DNA of 64,000 nt from UBA3824 sp017541145. GTDB taxonomy: Bacteria; Bacteroidota; Bacteroidia; Bacteroidales; UBA3824. How positions within the stretch are numbered: the first letter of the stretch is position 1; each line of letters starts with the position of its first letter. The notes under the pieces were generated by a model. That model was not told the origin of the DNA. It saw only the letters and a list, made by a program, of their open reading frames with translations, and searched no databases. Both the position numbers and the translations under genes were made by a program. The DNA is taken from positions 41,661 to 105,660 of the forward strand of contig CAMVLO010000004.1 of assembly GCA_947168365.1 (NCBI GenBank), in the 5' to 3' direction. Shown here one piece after another: positions 28,602 through 37,504 of this stretch.

Positions 28602-28771
28602 CATAATATTACAAGCACACCGTCTTTTAACTGATTTTAAAACCGATTTTGTTTCTTGACGAAACACAAAACATCAACAGAAGGGAACATTTTGCACGCC
28701 GACTTGCAAAAAAGTTTTGTCAACAACAAAAAAATACTTACATTTAAAAAGTATGACAATTTTCTGCAAGG

Positions 28772-28814
28772 TTTCGGGCTAAATCGTGTTTTTTTTGATA
28801 GATTTAGCCCGAAA
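28772..28814 (+). terminator. Perfect 14-bp inverted repeat before the ABC exporter genes
   Basis: TTTCGGGCTAAATC (28772-28785) and GATTTAGCCCGAAA (28801-28814) pair without mismatch around a 15-nt loop that contains eight T. A T-rich tract follows at 28820. It lies 44 bases before the ATG at 28858, so it could be a terminator for upstream transcription, a 5' leader hairpin or an operator. Confidence 0.5.
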
Positions 28815-28857
28815 GTCTGCATTTTTTTTAGAAAATTGTGTTATTTTTGCTGCAATT

Positions 28858-29778
28858 ATGGAAATAAAATCATATCTGCGCTTACAGTTAACGCTGATTA
28901 ATAGAAAAATACGGGATTTTGGAATGAATCCGGTGTTGGGGCATATTGTTATATTAACACTAATTGCCCTTGCCGGATGGTTGCTTTTTATAAAAATTCC
29001 CTCGTATGCACCTTATATAACACTATTGTTTTGTATCTATGGACAGTCAATTTTGTCGCAAAAGCAACGCTCTGATTTTCTGTATATTGTCTATGGCGAC
29101 AAAACTAAACGGCGAATAAGAATTATTGAAAACCTGATTGTAAATATTCCTTTTATTACCTTGCTTTTAATTGAAAGTCAATACATTGAGGCGGCTGTAT
29201 TGCCGGTTGTTAGCGTAATTATGGCTTTTGTTGAGGTAAATTCAAAGAGTATCGTGTTGCCAACACCTTTTTCAAAAAAGCCATACGAATTTGCCGTCGG
29301 ATTCAGAAAAACTTTTTTATTTGTTTTGTTGATTTATGCTCTGTCTGTTATTTCGGTATGTGTCAACAATTTGAACCTCGGATTATTTTCTGTTTTTGTA
29401 CTTTGCCTGTTATGTGCGACGTATTATGGCAAAGTGGAAAACGAGTATTATGTTTGGATTTTTTCAGAAAGTCCTAACAAGTATTTGATGCACAAGATAT
29501 TGACGGCAATTCAACACACATTTTTGATGACACTTCCGGCGGTGGTGCTGCTAACAGTGTTTTTCCCTGATAATTGGTGGCTCGTTTTGCTTGCAACGGC
29601 AATCGGGGCGTTTTTGGTAATCACATTTTTGCTTGCGGCATATTCGGTCTATCCCGGTGAAATTGGGTTGCTGGAACTTATATTCATTTTATTGGTGTTT
29701 ATTCCGCCGTTTGTCTTGGTTGTGATACCATATTTCTATGTTCGTTCTGTTAATCGTCTAAAAAATATACTTGTATGA
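28858..29778 (+). CDS. Membrane subunit of an ABC exporter
   Basis: ATG 28858 is chosen; the longer frame starting at 28786 would run through the inverted repeat. The 306-residue protein is strongly hydrophobic, with about six membrane helices, for example ILTLIALAGWLLFIKIP and LLVFIPPFVLVVIPYFYVRS. It has no recognised permease family signature, but its stop codon overlaps the ATG of an ABC ATPase gene (ATGA at 29775), which makes it the likely membrane partner. Substrate is unknown. Confidence 0.65.
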   Translation: MEIKSYLRLQLTLINRKIRDFGMNPVLGHIVILTLIALAGWLLFIKIPSYAPYITLLFCIYGQSILSQKQRSDFLYIVYGDKTKRRIRIIENLIVNIPFITLLLIESQYIEAAVLPVVSVIMAFVEVNSKSIVLPTPFSKKPYEFAVGFRKTFLFVLLIYALSVISVCVNNLNLGLFSVFVLCLLCATYYGKVENEYYVWIFSESPNKYLMHKILTAIQHTFLMTLPAVVLLTVFFPDNWWLVLLATAIGAFLVITFLLAAYSVYPGEIGLLELIFILLVFIPPFVLVVIPYFYVRSVNRLKNILV

Positions 29779-30452
29779 TTAAGATTGTCGATTTGCACAA
29801 AAGTTACGATTCAAAATCCATTCTCAAAGGCATCAACACCGAGTTTTCGCGTGGCAAAATTTACGGAATCATCGGCGAAAATGGCGCGGGAAAAACTACT
29901 CTGTTCCGCTGCATTGCCGGTCTTGAACGTTTTGACGGCGAAATCACCTCCGATTTGCAGCCGTTGAAAAACTATTTAGGGCTGCTTTTTGCCGAGCCGT
30001 ATTTCTTCGACAAAATCACCGGCGAGGAGTACATCCGCCTTTTGTGCAACGCCCGGCACAAGGTCATTAACGGCATCACCGACAAGAATATTTTTGACCT
30101 GCCGCTGTCGCAGTATGTTTCGACGTATTCAACAGGAATGAAAAAGAAACTGGCTCTGCTTGCGGTGCTTTTGCAGGGCAACGAGTTTTTTGTTTTGGAC
30201 GAGCCTTACAACGGCATTGACATCAACGGCAGCATTGTCCTGACAGAGATTTTGCTGAAACTCAAAGAGTTGAATAAGATTGTCCTTTTGTCGTCGCACA
30301 TTTTTTCCACCTTGCGCGACACTTGCGATGAGATTTTAGTATTGAAAAACGGAACTTTCACAAAACACGTCTATCGTGATAATTTTGACACACTTGAAGA
30401 TGAATTGAAAAGTTCAGGCGTGAAGGATTTGGTGGGAAGGCTGGGGCTATGA
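29775..30452 (+). CDS. ABC transporter ATP-binding protein
   Basis: The 225-residue ATPase has Walker A GENGAGKTT near residue 36, signature YSTGMKKKLALL near 117 and Walker B FFVLDEPYNGID near 137, with a switch His in LLSSHIFSTL. It overlaps the preceding membrane protein by four bases, so the two are translated together. Local base composition is richer in G and C than that of the membrane gene. It belongs to the CcmA/drug-export type of ABC ATPases; what is moved is unknown. Confidence 0.85.
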   Translation: MIKIVDLHKSYDSKSILKGINTEFSRGKIYGIIGENGAGKTTLFRCIAGLERFDGEITSDLQPLKNYLGLLFAEPYFFDKITGEEYIRLLCNARHKVINGITDKNIFDLPLSQYVSTYSTGMKKKLALLAVLLQGNEFFVLDEPYNGIDINGSIVLTEILLKLKELNKIVLLSSHIFSTLRDTCDEILVLKNGTFTKHVYRDNFDTLEDELKSSGVKDLVGRLGL

Positions 30453-30597
30453 ATTCTTGCCGTAAAACACGCAGTCCTTGCATATCTTATCCAATGCAAT
30501 TTCTTGAAGTTTAAAGTCCTTACCTACTATATTTCTTATCAGATTAGTGATGTTCCCAATTTTTTATTATTTTTGCAAAAACTAAAACGGCATTATT

Positions 30598-32169
30598 ATG
30601 GGACTCTATATCAATTTAGGCAACAATGGATTCCGCACGGCGAGAAACAGTGAATATGTGGACAAGTCGGGACTGATTGGCGTTGTCAACAGAACACTCG
30701 ACACAGAATATAAGTTTACTTGTGTAAGCCGTTGCCGCAGGTTCGGCAAATCTATGGCAGCGAAAATGCTAAGCGCGTATTACGACAGAACTTGCGATTC
30801 GCGTGATTTGTTCAAAGATTTAGAGATTACAAACGACCCGACATTTGAGACACATCTCAACAAATATTCGGTGATTTTCATCGATATGAGCAATTTTACG
30901 CCAAGATTCAAGGACGAACCTAACATCATCGGACATATTGACAGCGAGGTTAAAAACGAACTTCTCTCAATGAATCCCGATGTCAAAGTATCTGACACTG
31001 ACGATCTTATGAACTGCCTTGTGCGTGTTCACGACGCCACTGGCGAAAGATTTGTGTTAATAATCGACGAGTGGGATGCAATCTGCCGCGAGTTTAAGGC
31101 GGGCAGCGAGGCTATGGACAGATACGTTACGTGGCTTAGACGGATGTTTAAGAGTGTCAACGCAGCCGACGTGTTTGCAGGCGTTTATATGACCGGAATT
31201 CTGCCAATAAAAAAATACAAAACAGAATCAGCATTGAATAATTTTATAGAATATTCGATGATTGTGCCGGGACAAATGGCACGATATTTTGGTTTTACTA
31301 AAGACGAGGTATCCGCTCTCTGCAAAAAAAACGATATGGATTTTGACGAGGTTGAGCGTTGGTACGACGGATATATCATTGGCAAGCAAAAGTCGATGTT
31401 CAATCCCAACAGCGTAATGACCGCAATGCGAATGAATGTCTGTGCCAACAATTGGGGCAAGACTGGCGCATACGATTCGGTTTCTACATATATTCAAATG
31501 AATTTTGAGGGCTTGAAAGACGACATCATAAAAATGCTTGCGGGTAATCGTGTAAAGGTCAACACTACTAAGTTTCAAAACGATATGTCCATCATCCGCA
31601 GCAAAGACGATGCGCTTACGGTGCTGATTCACTTGGGATATTTGTGCTACTATTTTGAAGACCGTACCTGTGGAATACCTAATTTTGAGGTTTGGGAAGA
31701 AATGAAAAACGCCGTTGAAAATACCGATTGGTCCAACATCGTAGAAGTTATCCAAAACTCTGAAAATCTGTTGGATGCCGTTATCGACTGTGACGAATCT
31801 GCCGTAGCTCGTGCGGTTGACAAAGCCCATGACGACAACACTTCCATTCTGTCATACAACAACGAAAATTCAATGGCATGCGTGCTGTTTATGGCTTTCA
31901 TCGCCGCCAAAAACGATTATATAATTCACCGCGAACTTGCTTCGGGAAAAGGTTTTGCTGATTTAGTTTTGATTCCGCGTTGCCATATTAACAAGCCCGC
32001 AATGATTTTGGAGTTGAAATTCAACAAAGACGCCGATTCCGCCATACGCCAAATTCACGAAAAGCGTTACACCGGCAAAGTGCTTGAATATACCGGAAAT
32101 ATCATTTTAGTCGGCATCAATTACGACAAAACAAGCAAGACCCACGAATGCAAAATTGAAAAGGTGTAA
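30598..32169 (+). CDS. AAA-ATPase_like / PD-(D/E)XK nuclease protein (divergent member)
   Basis: The 523-residue protein belongs to the AAA-ATPase_like plus PDDEXK_9 (DUF1703) family, which is abundant in Bacteroidota and of unknown function. The N-terminus reads FRTARNSEYVDKSGLIGVVN, then a P-loop CRRFGKSMAAKML near residue 45, Walker B RFVLIIDEWDAI near 145 and a GVYMTGILPIKKYKT sensor region. The C-terminal nuclease-like core has an Asp in GKGFADLVLI and Glu-x-Lys in MILELKFN near residue 480. It is clearly less similar to the other four such genes in this window than three of those are to each other. A -7 element, TATTTTTG, lies at 30568-30575. Confidence 0.8.
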   Translation: MGLYINLGNNGFRTARNSEYVDKSGLIGVVNRTLDTEYKFTCVSRCRRFGKSMAAKMLSAYYDRTCDSRDLFKDLEITNDPTFETHLNKYSVIFIDMSNFTPRFKDEPNIIGHIDSEVKNELLSMNPDVKVSDTDDLMNCLVRVHDATGERFVLIIDEWDAICREFKAGSEAMDRYVTWLRRMFKSVNAADVFAGVYMTGILPIKKYKTESALNNFIEYSMIVPGQMARYFGFTKDEVSALCKKNDMDFDEVERWYDGYIIGKQKSMFNPNSVMTAMRMNVCANNWGKTGAYDSVSTYIQMNFEGLKDDIIKMLAGNRVKVNTTKFQNDMSIIRSKDDALTVLIHLGYLCYYFEDRTCGIPNFEVWEEMKNAVENTDWSNIVEVIQNSENLLDAVIDCDESAVARAVDKAHDDNTSILSYNNENSMACVLFMAFIAAKNDYIIHRELASGKGFADLVLIPRCHINKPAMILELKFNKDADSAIRQIHEKRYTGKVLEYTGNIILVGINYDKTSKTHECKIEKV

Positions 32170-32441
32170 TTTATTTTTTGAAACAATTGAAAATTCAAAA
32201 CCAGAAATCTTTTCTGTAACAATATTTTTAAAATTTAACAATCAACATAACAATCTAAAATTCAACACAATATCCCGAATAGTAAAAATTAAATTAATAA
32301 TGGCTTAAAAAAAACGATAAAAATGTATTATTTCTTAAAATTAATTATAACTTTGCCGCTGAAAAAAATATGAAACGATTAAATCGACATCAAGACTTTA
32401 AATAATAATAAATTTAATTAACATTTTAACTATTACTCACA

Positions 32442-33017
32442 ATGAAAAAAAGAATTCTTATGACATTTGTAGCAGCGTCATCTTTGATGTTTGCAGCATG
32501 TGGCGGTGGCAACAACAATGTAACTCCGGCAGATAACCAAACTGCTACTGATAACAAAACAGCTACAGAATCTAATGCAGCAAACGATGCAATCATCCCT
32601 GTTGATGCATCAGCAACACTCGACAAAACTTTTGAAAACGACAAATTCTCAGTTCAATATCCTTCTGCTCTTACTCCAAAAACAGTAGAAGGTTCTGATT
32701 TTTTCATCGCTAACGAATCTGGAGAAGTTACATTCAACTTTACATGGAATACCGAAGGTCCGGCTATTTCTGATCTTCAGTCTTTGCTTGAAAACTATGT
32801 TTACATGTTGAAATCTCAAGGTACAGTTGAAACTCAAGCTGTAAAAGGCAACAAATTCGTTATCAAAGTTTCTGACGAAAATACTACAAAATACGCTTTC
32901 GGTGTTATGAAAGAAGACAAAGTTGGCGTTATGGGCGAATATTCTTACCCGAAAGAAAATGCTGCTGATTTTGAAAAATATGCAGGCGCATTAATCAACT
33001 CTATTAAATTTAAATAG
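32442..33017 (+). CDS. Lipoprotein of unknown function
   Basis: The 191-residue product is a lipoprotein (SSLMFAACGGG, Cys 20) with a Thr/Ala/Asn-rich linker and a compact alpha/beta domain: FENDKFSVQYPSALTPKTVE near residue 65 and YAGALINSIKFK at the end. The pattern resembles PsbP/DUF1795-like domains that begin with a short strand containing FSVQYP, but this is tentative. The upstream spacer holds the -7 element TAACTTTG near 32348. A strong hairpin follows the gene. Confidence 0.6.
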   Translation: MKKRILMTFVAASSLMFAACGGGNNNVTPADNQTATDNKTATESNAANDAIIPVDASATLDKTFENDKFSVQYPSALTPKTVEGSDFFIANESGEVTFNFTWNTEGPAISDLQSLLENYVYMLKSQGTVETQAVKGNKFVIKVSDENTTKYAFGVMKEDKVGVMGEYSYPKENAADFEKYAGALINSIKFK

Positions 33018-33046
33018 GCTATTTTTTCAATTACTGTTTTATATCA

Positions 33047-33086
33047 AACACGAAATTTGCGTTTCTTTATTCGCAGGTTTCGTGTT
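33047..33086 (+). terminator. Hairpin terminator
   Basis: Arms AACACGAAATTTGCG (33047-33061) and CGCAGGTTTCGTGTT (33072-33086) pair with a two-base mismatch and are followed by a T-rich stretch, after the lipoprotein gene. Confidence 0.8.
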
Positions 33087-33304
33087 TTCTTTTTTTATGA
33101 CTTTTCTATTTCTAAGATTATTTCAATAAAACACGATTTTTTTTGGATTTTAAGAAAGTAATTTGTTTTTTTGTAAAAATTATTTAAGTAACATCCACTT
33201 TCGTAAGTATTTTTCCGTTGTTAAATATTTGCGAAACATGAGTAAGTAACATCAATTATATCAGATAATAACTTTAATTACTAACCTAAAAAAAAAGATT
33301 GAAT

Positions 33305-33931
33305 ATGAAACATCTTATAATTTTAATTTTGGCAATTGTATTGAATATCAATGCATTTGCACAGACGTTTGAATGTGGTTTCGCTCTTGGTGAAGGTCCG
33401 ATAAATCATAATGAAAAACGCACAGCAATCGAAATGTCGATGCATGCCGGTGTAAAAAGGGACTACAGTTTTTCTTTCGGCGGCTATTACACATTGTTTT
33501 TAACAAATTCCAAAGAAGATACCCGATTCGAAGATTTTTTCGACGATTATAAATTCCGTTATCGTGGAATTTATGCCGGATTTTATGTTGAAAAATGTGT
33601 ATTTCAACGTGCATTTTTTTCTGTAAATATCGGTACAAAATTAGGTTTTGGAGGTATTAACTACGGCAACGACAGCGAAAACTACGATGAAGACGACGAA
33701 TATTATGAGAATAATGCCACTTATGACAAACTTGACCAAAGCTTTGTAATGGCGTTAGAACCGTATATTTCAGCCGATTTTGCTATTTCGGACGATTTAT
33801 CACTTTCGGCAGTTACCGAATACAGAACATTGAATTGTATGCATCTGAATTACAACAATTGTAACATCGCAAGCGGAAGCAGTCTCAACGGCTGTACTTA
33901 TTTCCTAAAATTAACAGTATACTTTGATTAA
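33305..33931 (+). CDS. Secreted or outer-membrane protein of unknown function
   Basis: ATG 33305 (after a TTG two codons upstream) gives a signal peptide MKHLIILILAIVLNINAFAQ. The 208-residue product has alternating hydrophobic strands (YSFSFGGYYTLFL, FRYRGIYAGFYVEKCV, FFSVNIGTKLGFGG, YISADFAISDDLSLSAVTEY) and ends in an aromatic residue pattern, TYFLKLTVYFD. This is the profile of a small outer-membrane beta-barrel, with a highly acidic loop near residue 120. No named family is assigned. Confidence 0.6.
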   Translation: MKHLIILILAIVLNINAFAQTFECGFALGEGPINHNEKRTAIEMSMHAGVKRDYSFSFGGYYTLFLTNSKEDTRFEDFFDDYKFRYRGIYAGFYVEKCVFQRAFFSVNIGTKLGFGGINYGNDSENYDEDDEYYENNATYDKLDQSFVMALEPYISADFAISDDLSLSAVTEYRTLNCMHLNYNNCNIASGSSLNGCTYFLKLTVYFD

Positions 33932-33947
33932 TTAAAATATTAATTTA

Positions 33948-34020
33948 CCGAGGATCCCCCAAAAGTGGTATTTTTCAAACGGGAAATATCAAATACCTCA
34001 GAAAAGTGGAACATTTACTA
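33948..34020. other. Possible remnant of a mobile element end
   Basis: Two copies of AAAAGTGG followed by a short AT stretch (CCAAAAGTGGTATTTTT near 33960 and GAAAAGTGGAACATTT near 34000) are separated by about 40 bases. Repeated motifs of this kind resemble the ends of IS21-type elements in Bacteroidota. No transposase is present. Low support. Confidence 0.2.
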
Positions 34021-34117
34021 TAACCAATATCGACGTTAATGGCTGTAATATAAAACCTCAAATTAGCTCTAACAGGTGCAAAATTAAAGAAAAATAAAAT
34101 TAAATATGATTAAAAAC

Positions 34118-34154
34118 AATAAAGCCTGAAACTAATTATGTTTCAGGCTTTATT
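34118..34154. terminator. Bidirectional terminator
   Basis: A perfect 15-bp inverted repeat, AATAAAGCCTGAAAC (34118-34132) and GTTTCAGGCTTTATT (34140-34154), with a 7-nt loop, lies just past the stop of the leftward lipoprotein gene. Confidence 0.8.
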
Positions 34155-34158
34155 ATGA

Positions 34159-35232
34159 TTATTCATCTTCATCATCCTTATCTTCGTCAGAAAAATTATT
34201 ATTTCCTTGAATTTTGATATATTCTACGACTCCTTCCGGTGCATAAAATTCAATAATGCTCATCTCATTTTTTATAAAATAAGAATCACCGGAAATGGAA
34301 TCAATACCAATTAAATTTTGAAGATCTTCACTATCCAAATAATCACGACCAACCCAAAGATACTCATAGGCTCCGGCGTTCCAATACGGATACATATAAT
34401 CTGAAGTTTTTACTGTTATAGTTACGATTTTACCGAGAGAATCAGTTTCCAAACTAAACAAATTTTTACCATTTCGTTTATAATTCGCAATATTATTCTT
34501 TTTGTTGACAGTAATACCTGCTAAATCACCCGGAAGAAAATCTCCCAACCGTATCGGTCCCAAACCATCTTTTTTAATAAATCCCAATTGACTTTTAGAA
34601 TCGCAAACAGAAAAGCATACACCATTCCAATTGTACAAAAACTCTATAATATTATAAGTCTCATCGGAAACAAAAGCTCTTAATTTTTTGTCTTTTCGAA
34701 CCCAAATCTTTAAATCGCTTTCAAATGTAGATTCTGCATTGTCACGATTGTAATACCAAAGAGCTTCTGTTTTATTAAATTTGTCAAAAGTAATTTTGGG
34801 TAATACATTTATTGATTTAGTAAGTCTGCCTTTTTTATACATAAATGTCTTAAAATCCAAAATCTCCCAATCGCAACCATCGCCTTCACACAATGTTTTA
34901 TCTTTCTCATACACAACAACATAGTTACCGGCAGTATCTTGATAACAAATTACAATTTCATTGAAAACATAATCCTCTTCGTCTTTATATTCGTAACAAT
35001 AATAATAACGATCTTCCACTTTACTATTTTTCGGAGACGGTGAATCGGGATTCAACAATTTGAAAATATCGTAAGCTAAATATACGGTATCTTCATTCTC
35101 AACTTTCGTTGTAGTAGTCGTAGTGTCAACTGTCTGTGTCGGAATAGTTTGGACTTTATTTTGTTCCGAACTGTAGGAACAAGAACCAAATGTTATTCCC
35201 AAAATTGCAAGCAATATTATTTTCTTTTTCAT
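34159..35232 (-). CDS. Lipoprotein of unknown function
   Basis: The 357-residue product is a lipoprotein (LLAILGITFGSC, Cys 18) with a poly-Thr linker (VDTTTTTTKVENED). The mature part has many Tyr and Asp residues (EDRYYYCYEYKDEEDYVFNE) and ends in an acidic tail (SDEDKDDEDE). I find no named domain. It is monocistronic, ending at a strong terminator. Confidence 0.55.
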   Translation of the reverse strand: MKKKIILLAILGITFGSCSYSSEQNKVQTIPTQTVDTTTTTTKVENEDTVYLAYDIFKLLNPDSPSPKNSKVEDRYYYCYEYKDEEDYVFNEIVICYQDTAGNYVVVYEKDKTLCEGDGCDWEILDFKTFMYKKGRLTKSINVLPKITFDKFNKTEALWYYNRDNAESTFESDLKIWVRKDKKLRAFVSDETYNIIEFLYNWNGVCFSVCDSKSQLGFIKKDGLGPIRLGDFLPGDLAGITVNKKNNIANYKRNGKNLFSLETDSLGKIVTITVKTSDYMYPYWNAGAYEYLWVGRDYLDSEDLQNLIGIDSISGDSYFIKNEMSIIEFYAPEGVVEYIKIQGNNNFSDEDKDDEDE

Positions 35233-35299
35233 AAATTTTTATAATAATTTATGCAAAGATATAAATATTTTGTCGATTTTTTTAAAAAAAATTACAAAT

Positions 35300-36220
35300 T
35301 TAGTTCGTTAAAATTTCGACCTTATACCTCAATTCTTTGGCGTGATTGTACACATAATTACAAATATTCAAGGCTTCCGGCTCACGGAAACTGACACGAT
35401 TTTGTACCAAATTGTCACCAACTGTAAATTTAAACGAAACTTCTGACGGATTGCCTTGTTTATCGGTAACTGTAATTGTGTATTTATCACCGAGTTGAGA
35501 ATTTTTGATATTAGGAGTGGCAAAACGAAATGCCACCAAACAATCTCCGGCTTGTGTTCCTTTGCCCGGATTGATGTTAACAAGAAATAGCTGAATATCT
35601 GACGGCGTTTGCTCTGAATCAAACGGTTTAATTACTGCAAACGGAGTTTTGGGTTCAAGATTGAAAAATTCAGCTGCCTTGGAAAATTCACCGCAATTGT
35701 CTTCCCGATGAATATTTTCAAGATCATCACGAAGAAAAGTGTTATCCGTTACAAATGAGTGAATTAACAATCCGGAAAGTATCGCCACGTACAACCAGTA
35801 AATTACATTCATTACTATTTTGTATGACTTTTTTTTCTTTTCAACACGCTCCAATTCCTCATCAATTTCCTCAGCATATTTTTTTACATCAGGAAAATTT
35901 TCCATAGAAATCAGAGTTTTACGAAGATTATTTACTTGATCCGGAGAAACCTCTTTTGACTTGTAACTTAGCAATATCGCAGCAAAAAACATCGGCAACG
36001 ATACAAAAAAAGCCATCATTAGATTAGCAGTAGATGTAAACGCAATAGCCGAAAGTACACAATACCCCGCAAATGTAAAACAAATTAAAGATATTTTGCT
36101 ACGAAACATGTCGCCAAAATTTTTCGGAAACGATGTTTTGTATTCTGCAATTGAAGTCTCAATATCTTTTATTGAGTTTTGAAAAGCAGTTCTAAATGAA
36201 TTTTTTGATATTTTGTTCAT
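35300..36220 (-). CDS. Membrane protein with periplasmic or cytoplasmic C-terminal domain
   Basis: ATG 36220 (MNKISKNSFRTAF) is chosen; it lies five bases after the stop of the zinc-ribbon gene, whereas the longer frame would overlap that gene by 113 bases. The 306-residue protein has two adjacent membrane helices near residues 40-85 (LICFTFAGYCVLSAIAFTST; MAFFVSLPMFFAAILL) and a third near 150 (VIYWLYVAILSGLLIHSF). A soluble beta-rich domain follows. No known family. Tight spacing implies an operon with the zinc-ribbon protein, possibly a two-part membrane assembly. Confidence 0.6.
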   Translation of the reverse strand: MNKISKNSFRTAFQNSIKDIETSIAEYKTSFPKNFGDMFRSKISLICFTFAGYCVLSAIAFTSTANLMMAFFVSLPMFFAAILLSYKSKEVSPDQVNNLRKTLISMENFPDVKKYAEEIDEELERVEKKKKSYKIVMNVIYWLYVAILSGLLIHSFVTDNTFLRDDLENIHREDNCGEFSKAAEFFNLEPKTPFAVIKPFDSEQTPSDIQLFLVNINPGKGTQAGDCLVAFRFATPNIKNSQLGDKYTITVTDKQGNPSEVSFKFTVGDNLVQNRVSFREPEALNICNYVYNHAKELRYKVEILTN

Positions 36221-36224
36221 GGTG

Positions 36225-37295
36225 TTATTCGTTAGATTCTGAGGTTTTGAAAATTGTGTAATTACTTTGTAAAACATCGCTGAAATATGTTTGAACCGAC
36301 GGTCTGATAAACAGCGGCAAAAGAACAATAACAGCAATTATAGCTACAAAAACAGCGAGTTTGAGTCGGTTGGAACGTCGCTTACTATCAGCCTTTTGAA
36401 TCTCGCCGCCAAGCTGAGCGATAAATTTTCGGGCTTCAGGATTGTCGCCATAAACCGCTTTTGTAAGTCTTACATACTTATTGTAATCGTTGAGAGCCGT
36501 GTAATAAACTTCGTCAGCAATTGCAACAGGAGATGCCTCAATTTCAAAATCTTTATCATCAAATTTTACTTCGCTTTCACTTTTATATACTTTTACTTTG
36601 GAAGAATCGAAATTCATTTTCCATTTTACACCGAAAAATCCTAACGGCAAAGCAATTACAAGAATGCATCCTCCGGTAGCTCCGGGATACGAAAATGCCG
36701 AAACAAACAACACGATACCAATAAAAAGCATCAATGTTCCCTTATGAAATTTCAGTAAATCGAGAAACGTCGGTTTCGGGGCATTACTGATATTTTTAAT
36801 ACTTGCAGTGATATTGTCAATCAGATTTTTGATATTAAAATCAGAATCCTGACGAGCGTGCAAAACATGTCCGCAATGACTACAAATATTGCTAATCAAC
36901 GGAAACGGTGCGCCACAATCGGGACAGTTATCTATATTTTGCTCCTCTAACTCGGTTTTGAGATTTTCGGAACGGATAATATCAGCATCTTTGCCGTCCA
37001 AAACACCGGAATTCAACGAATTAACACCGCTATTTGAAAGGATTTTTCCACAAAATTGACATTGATCGGCAATCAACGGAATCTGCGAACCGCACGACGG
37101 ACAACTTTTGAGTTCTTCCTTTGAGAAAGATTTCAACCTTTGAGTTAACATATTGTCCAAAAAAGCGTTAATCTCAGCCTCGGAAACGCCCTCAGCAATA
37201 GCATTTTTCACAATAACCTCACGCTCCTTGTAAGTAAGCACGCGGTCAACAAGAGCAAGTTTAGTTAGTTCAATTATTTTTTTTGAAACTGCCAT
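36225..37295 (-). CDS. Zinc-ribbon membrane protein
   Basis: The 356-residue protein has an N-terminal short-helix region similar to SHOCT-like segments (KLALVDRVLTYKEREVIVKN). Two zinc ribbons follow: CPSCGSQIP...CQFCG near residue 65 and CPDCGAPFP...CSHCG near 125. Two membrane helices lie near 185-225 (LMLFIGIVLFVSAFSYPG; GCILVIALPLGFFGVKW) and a last one near 320 (LAVFVAIIAVIVLLPLFI). The role is unknown. It is the first gene of a two-gene operon with the protein ending at 35300. Confidence 0.65.
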   Translation of the reverse strand: MAVSKKIIELTKLALVDRVLTYKEREVIVKNAIAEGVSEAEINAFLDNMLTQRLKSFSKEELKSCPSCGSQIPLIADQCQFCGKILSNSGVNSLNSGVLDGKDADIIRSENLKTELEEQNIDNCPDCGAPFPLISNICSHCGHVLHARQDSDFNIKNLIDNITASIKNISNAPKPTFLDLLKFHKGTLMLFIGIVLFVSAFSYPGATGGCILVIALPLGFFGVKWKMNFDSSKVKVYKSESEVKFDDKDFEIEASPVAIADEVYYTALNDYNKYVRLTKAVYGDNPEARKFIAQLGGEIQKADSKRRSNRLKLAVFVAIIAVIVLLPLFIRPSVQTYFSDVLQSNYTIFKTSESNE

Positions 37296-37451
37296 AGTTC
37301 AATTTATTTGGAGTTAAATTTCAGCAATGTTATCAATTATTTTTGAAAAATAAAAAATCAAAATCGGGAAAATTACCACAACAAAAAGTAATATGTCACA
37401 AAATGCAAAATACAAGGAAGAATGATTTTATAAAAATTGGCATCTGCATCC

Positions 37452-37503
37452 CGTTTTTTGTAAAAAAGATGTATCTTTGCGGTGGAAGAAAAACTTTTAC
37501 CGC
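37452..37503 (+). promoter_or_regulatory. Shared promoter and leader inverted repeat, AAA copy A
   Basis: The -7 element TATCTTTG is at 37472-37479. It is followed by an inverted repeat GCGGTG...TACCGC (37479-37503) that ends one base before ATG 37505. The same arrangement precedes copies B and C; the sixth pair is G-T here, T-A in B and A-T in C. Confidence 0.7.
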
Positions 37504-37504
37504 T

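Larger units (their letters stand above)
28238..28857. other. 620-base intergenic region
   Basis: Very AT-rich. It holds a possible 44-codon ORF at 28467 and a perfect inverted repeat at 28772-28814. Nothing else could be supported. Confidence 0.5.
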
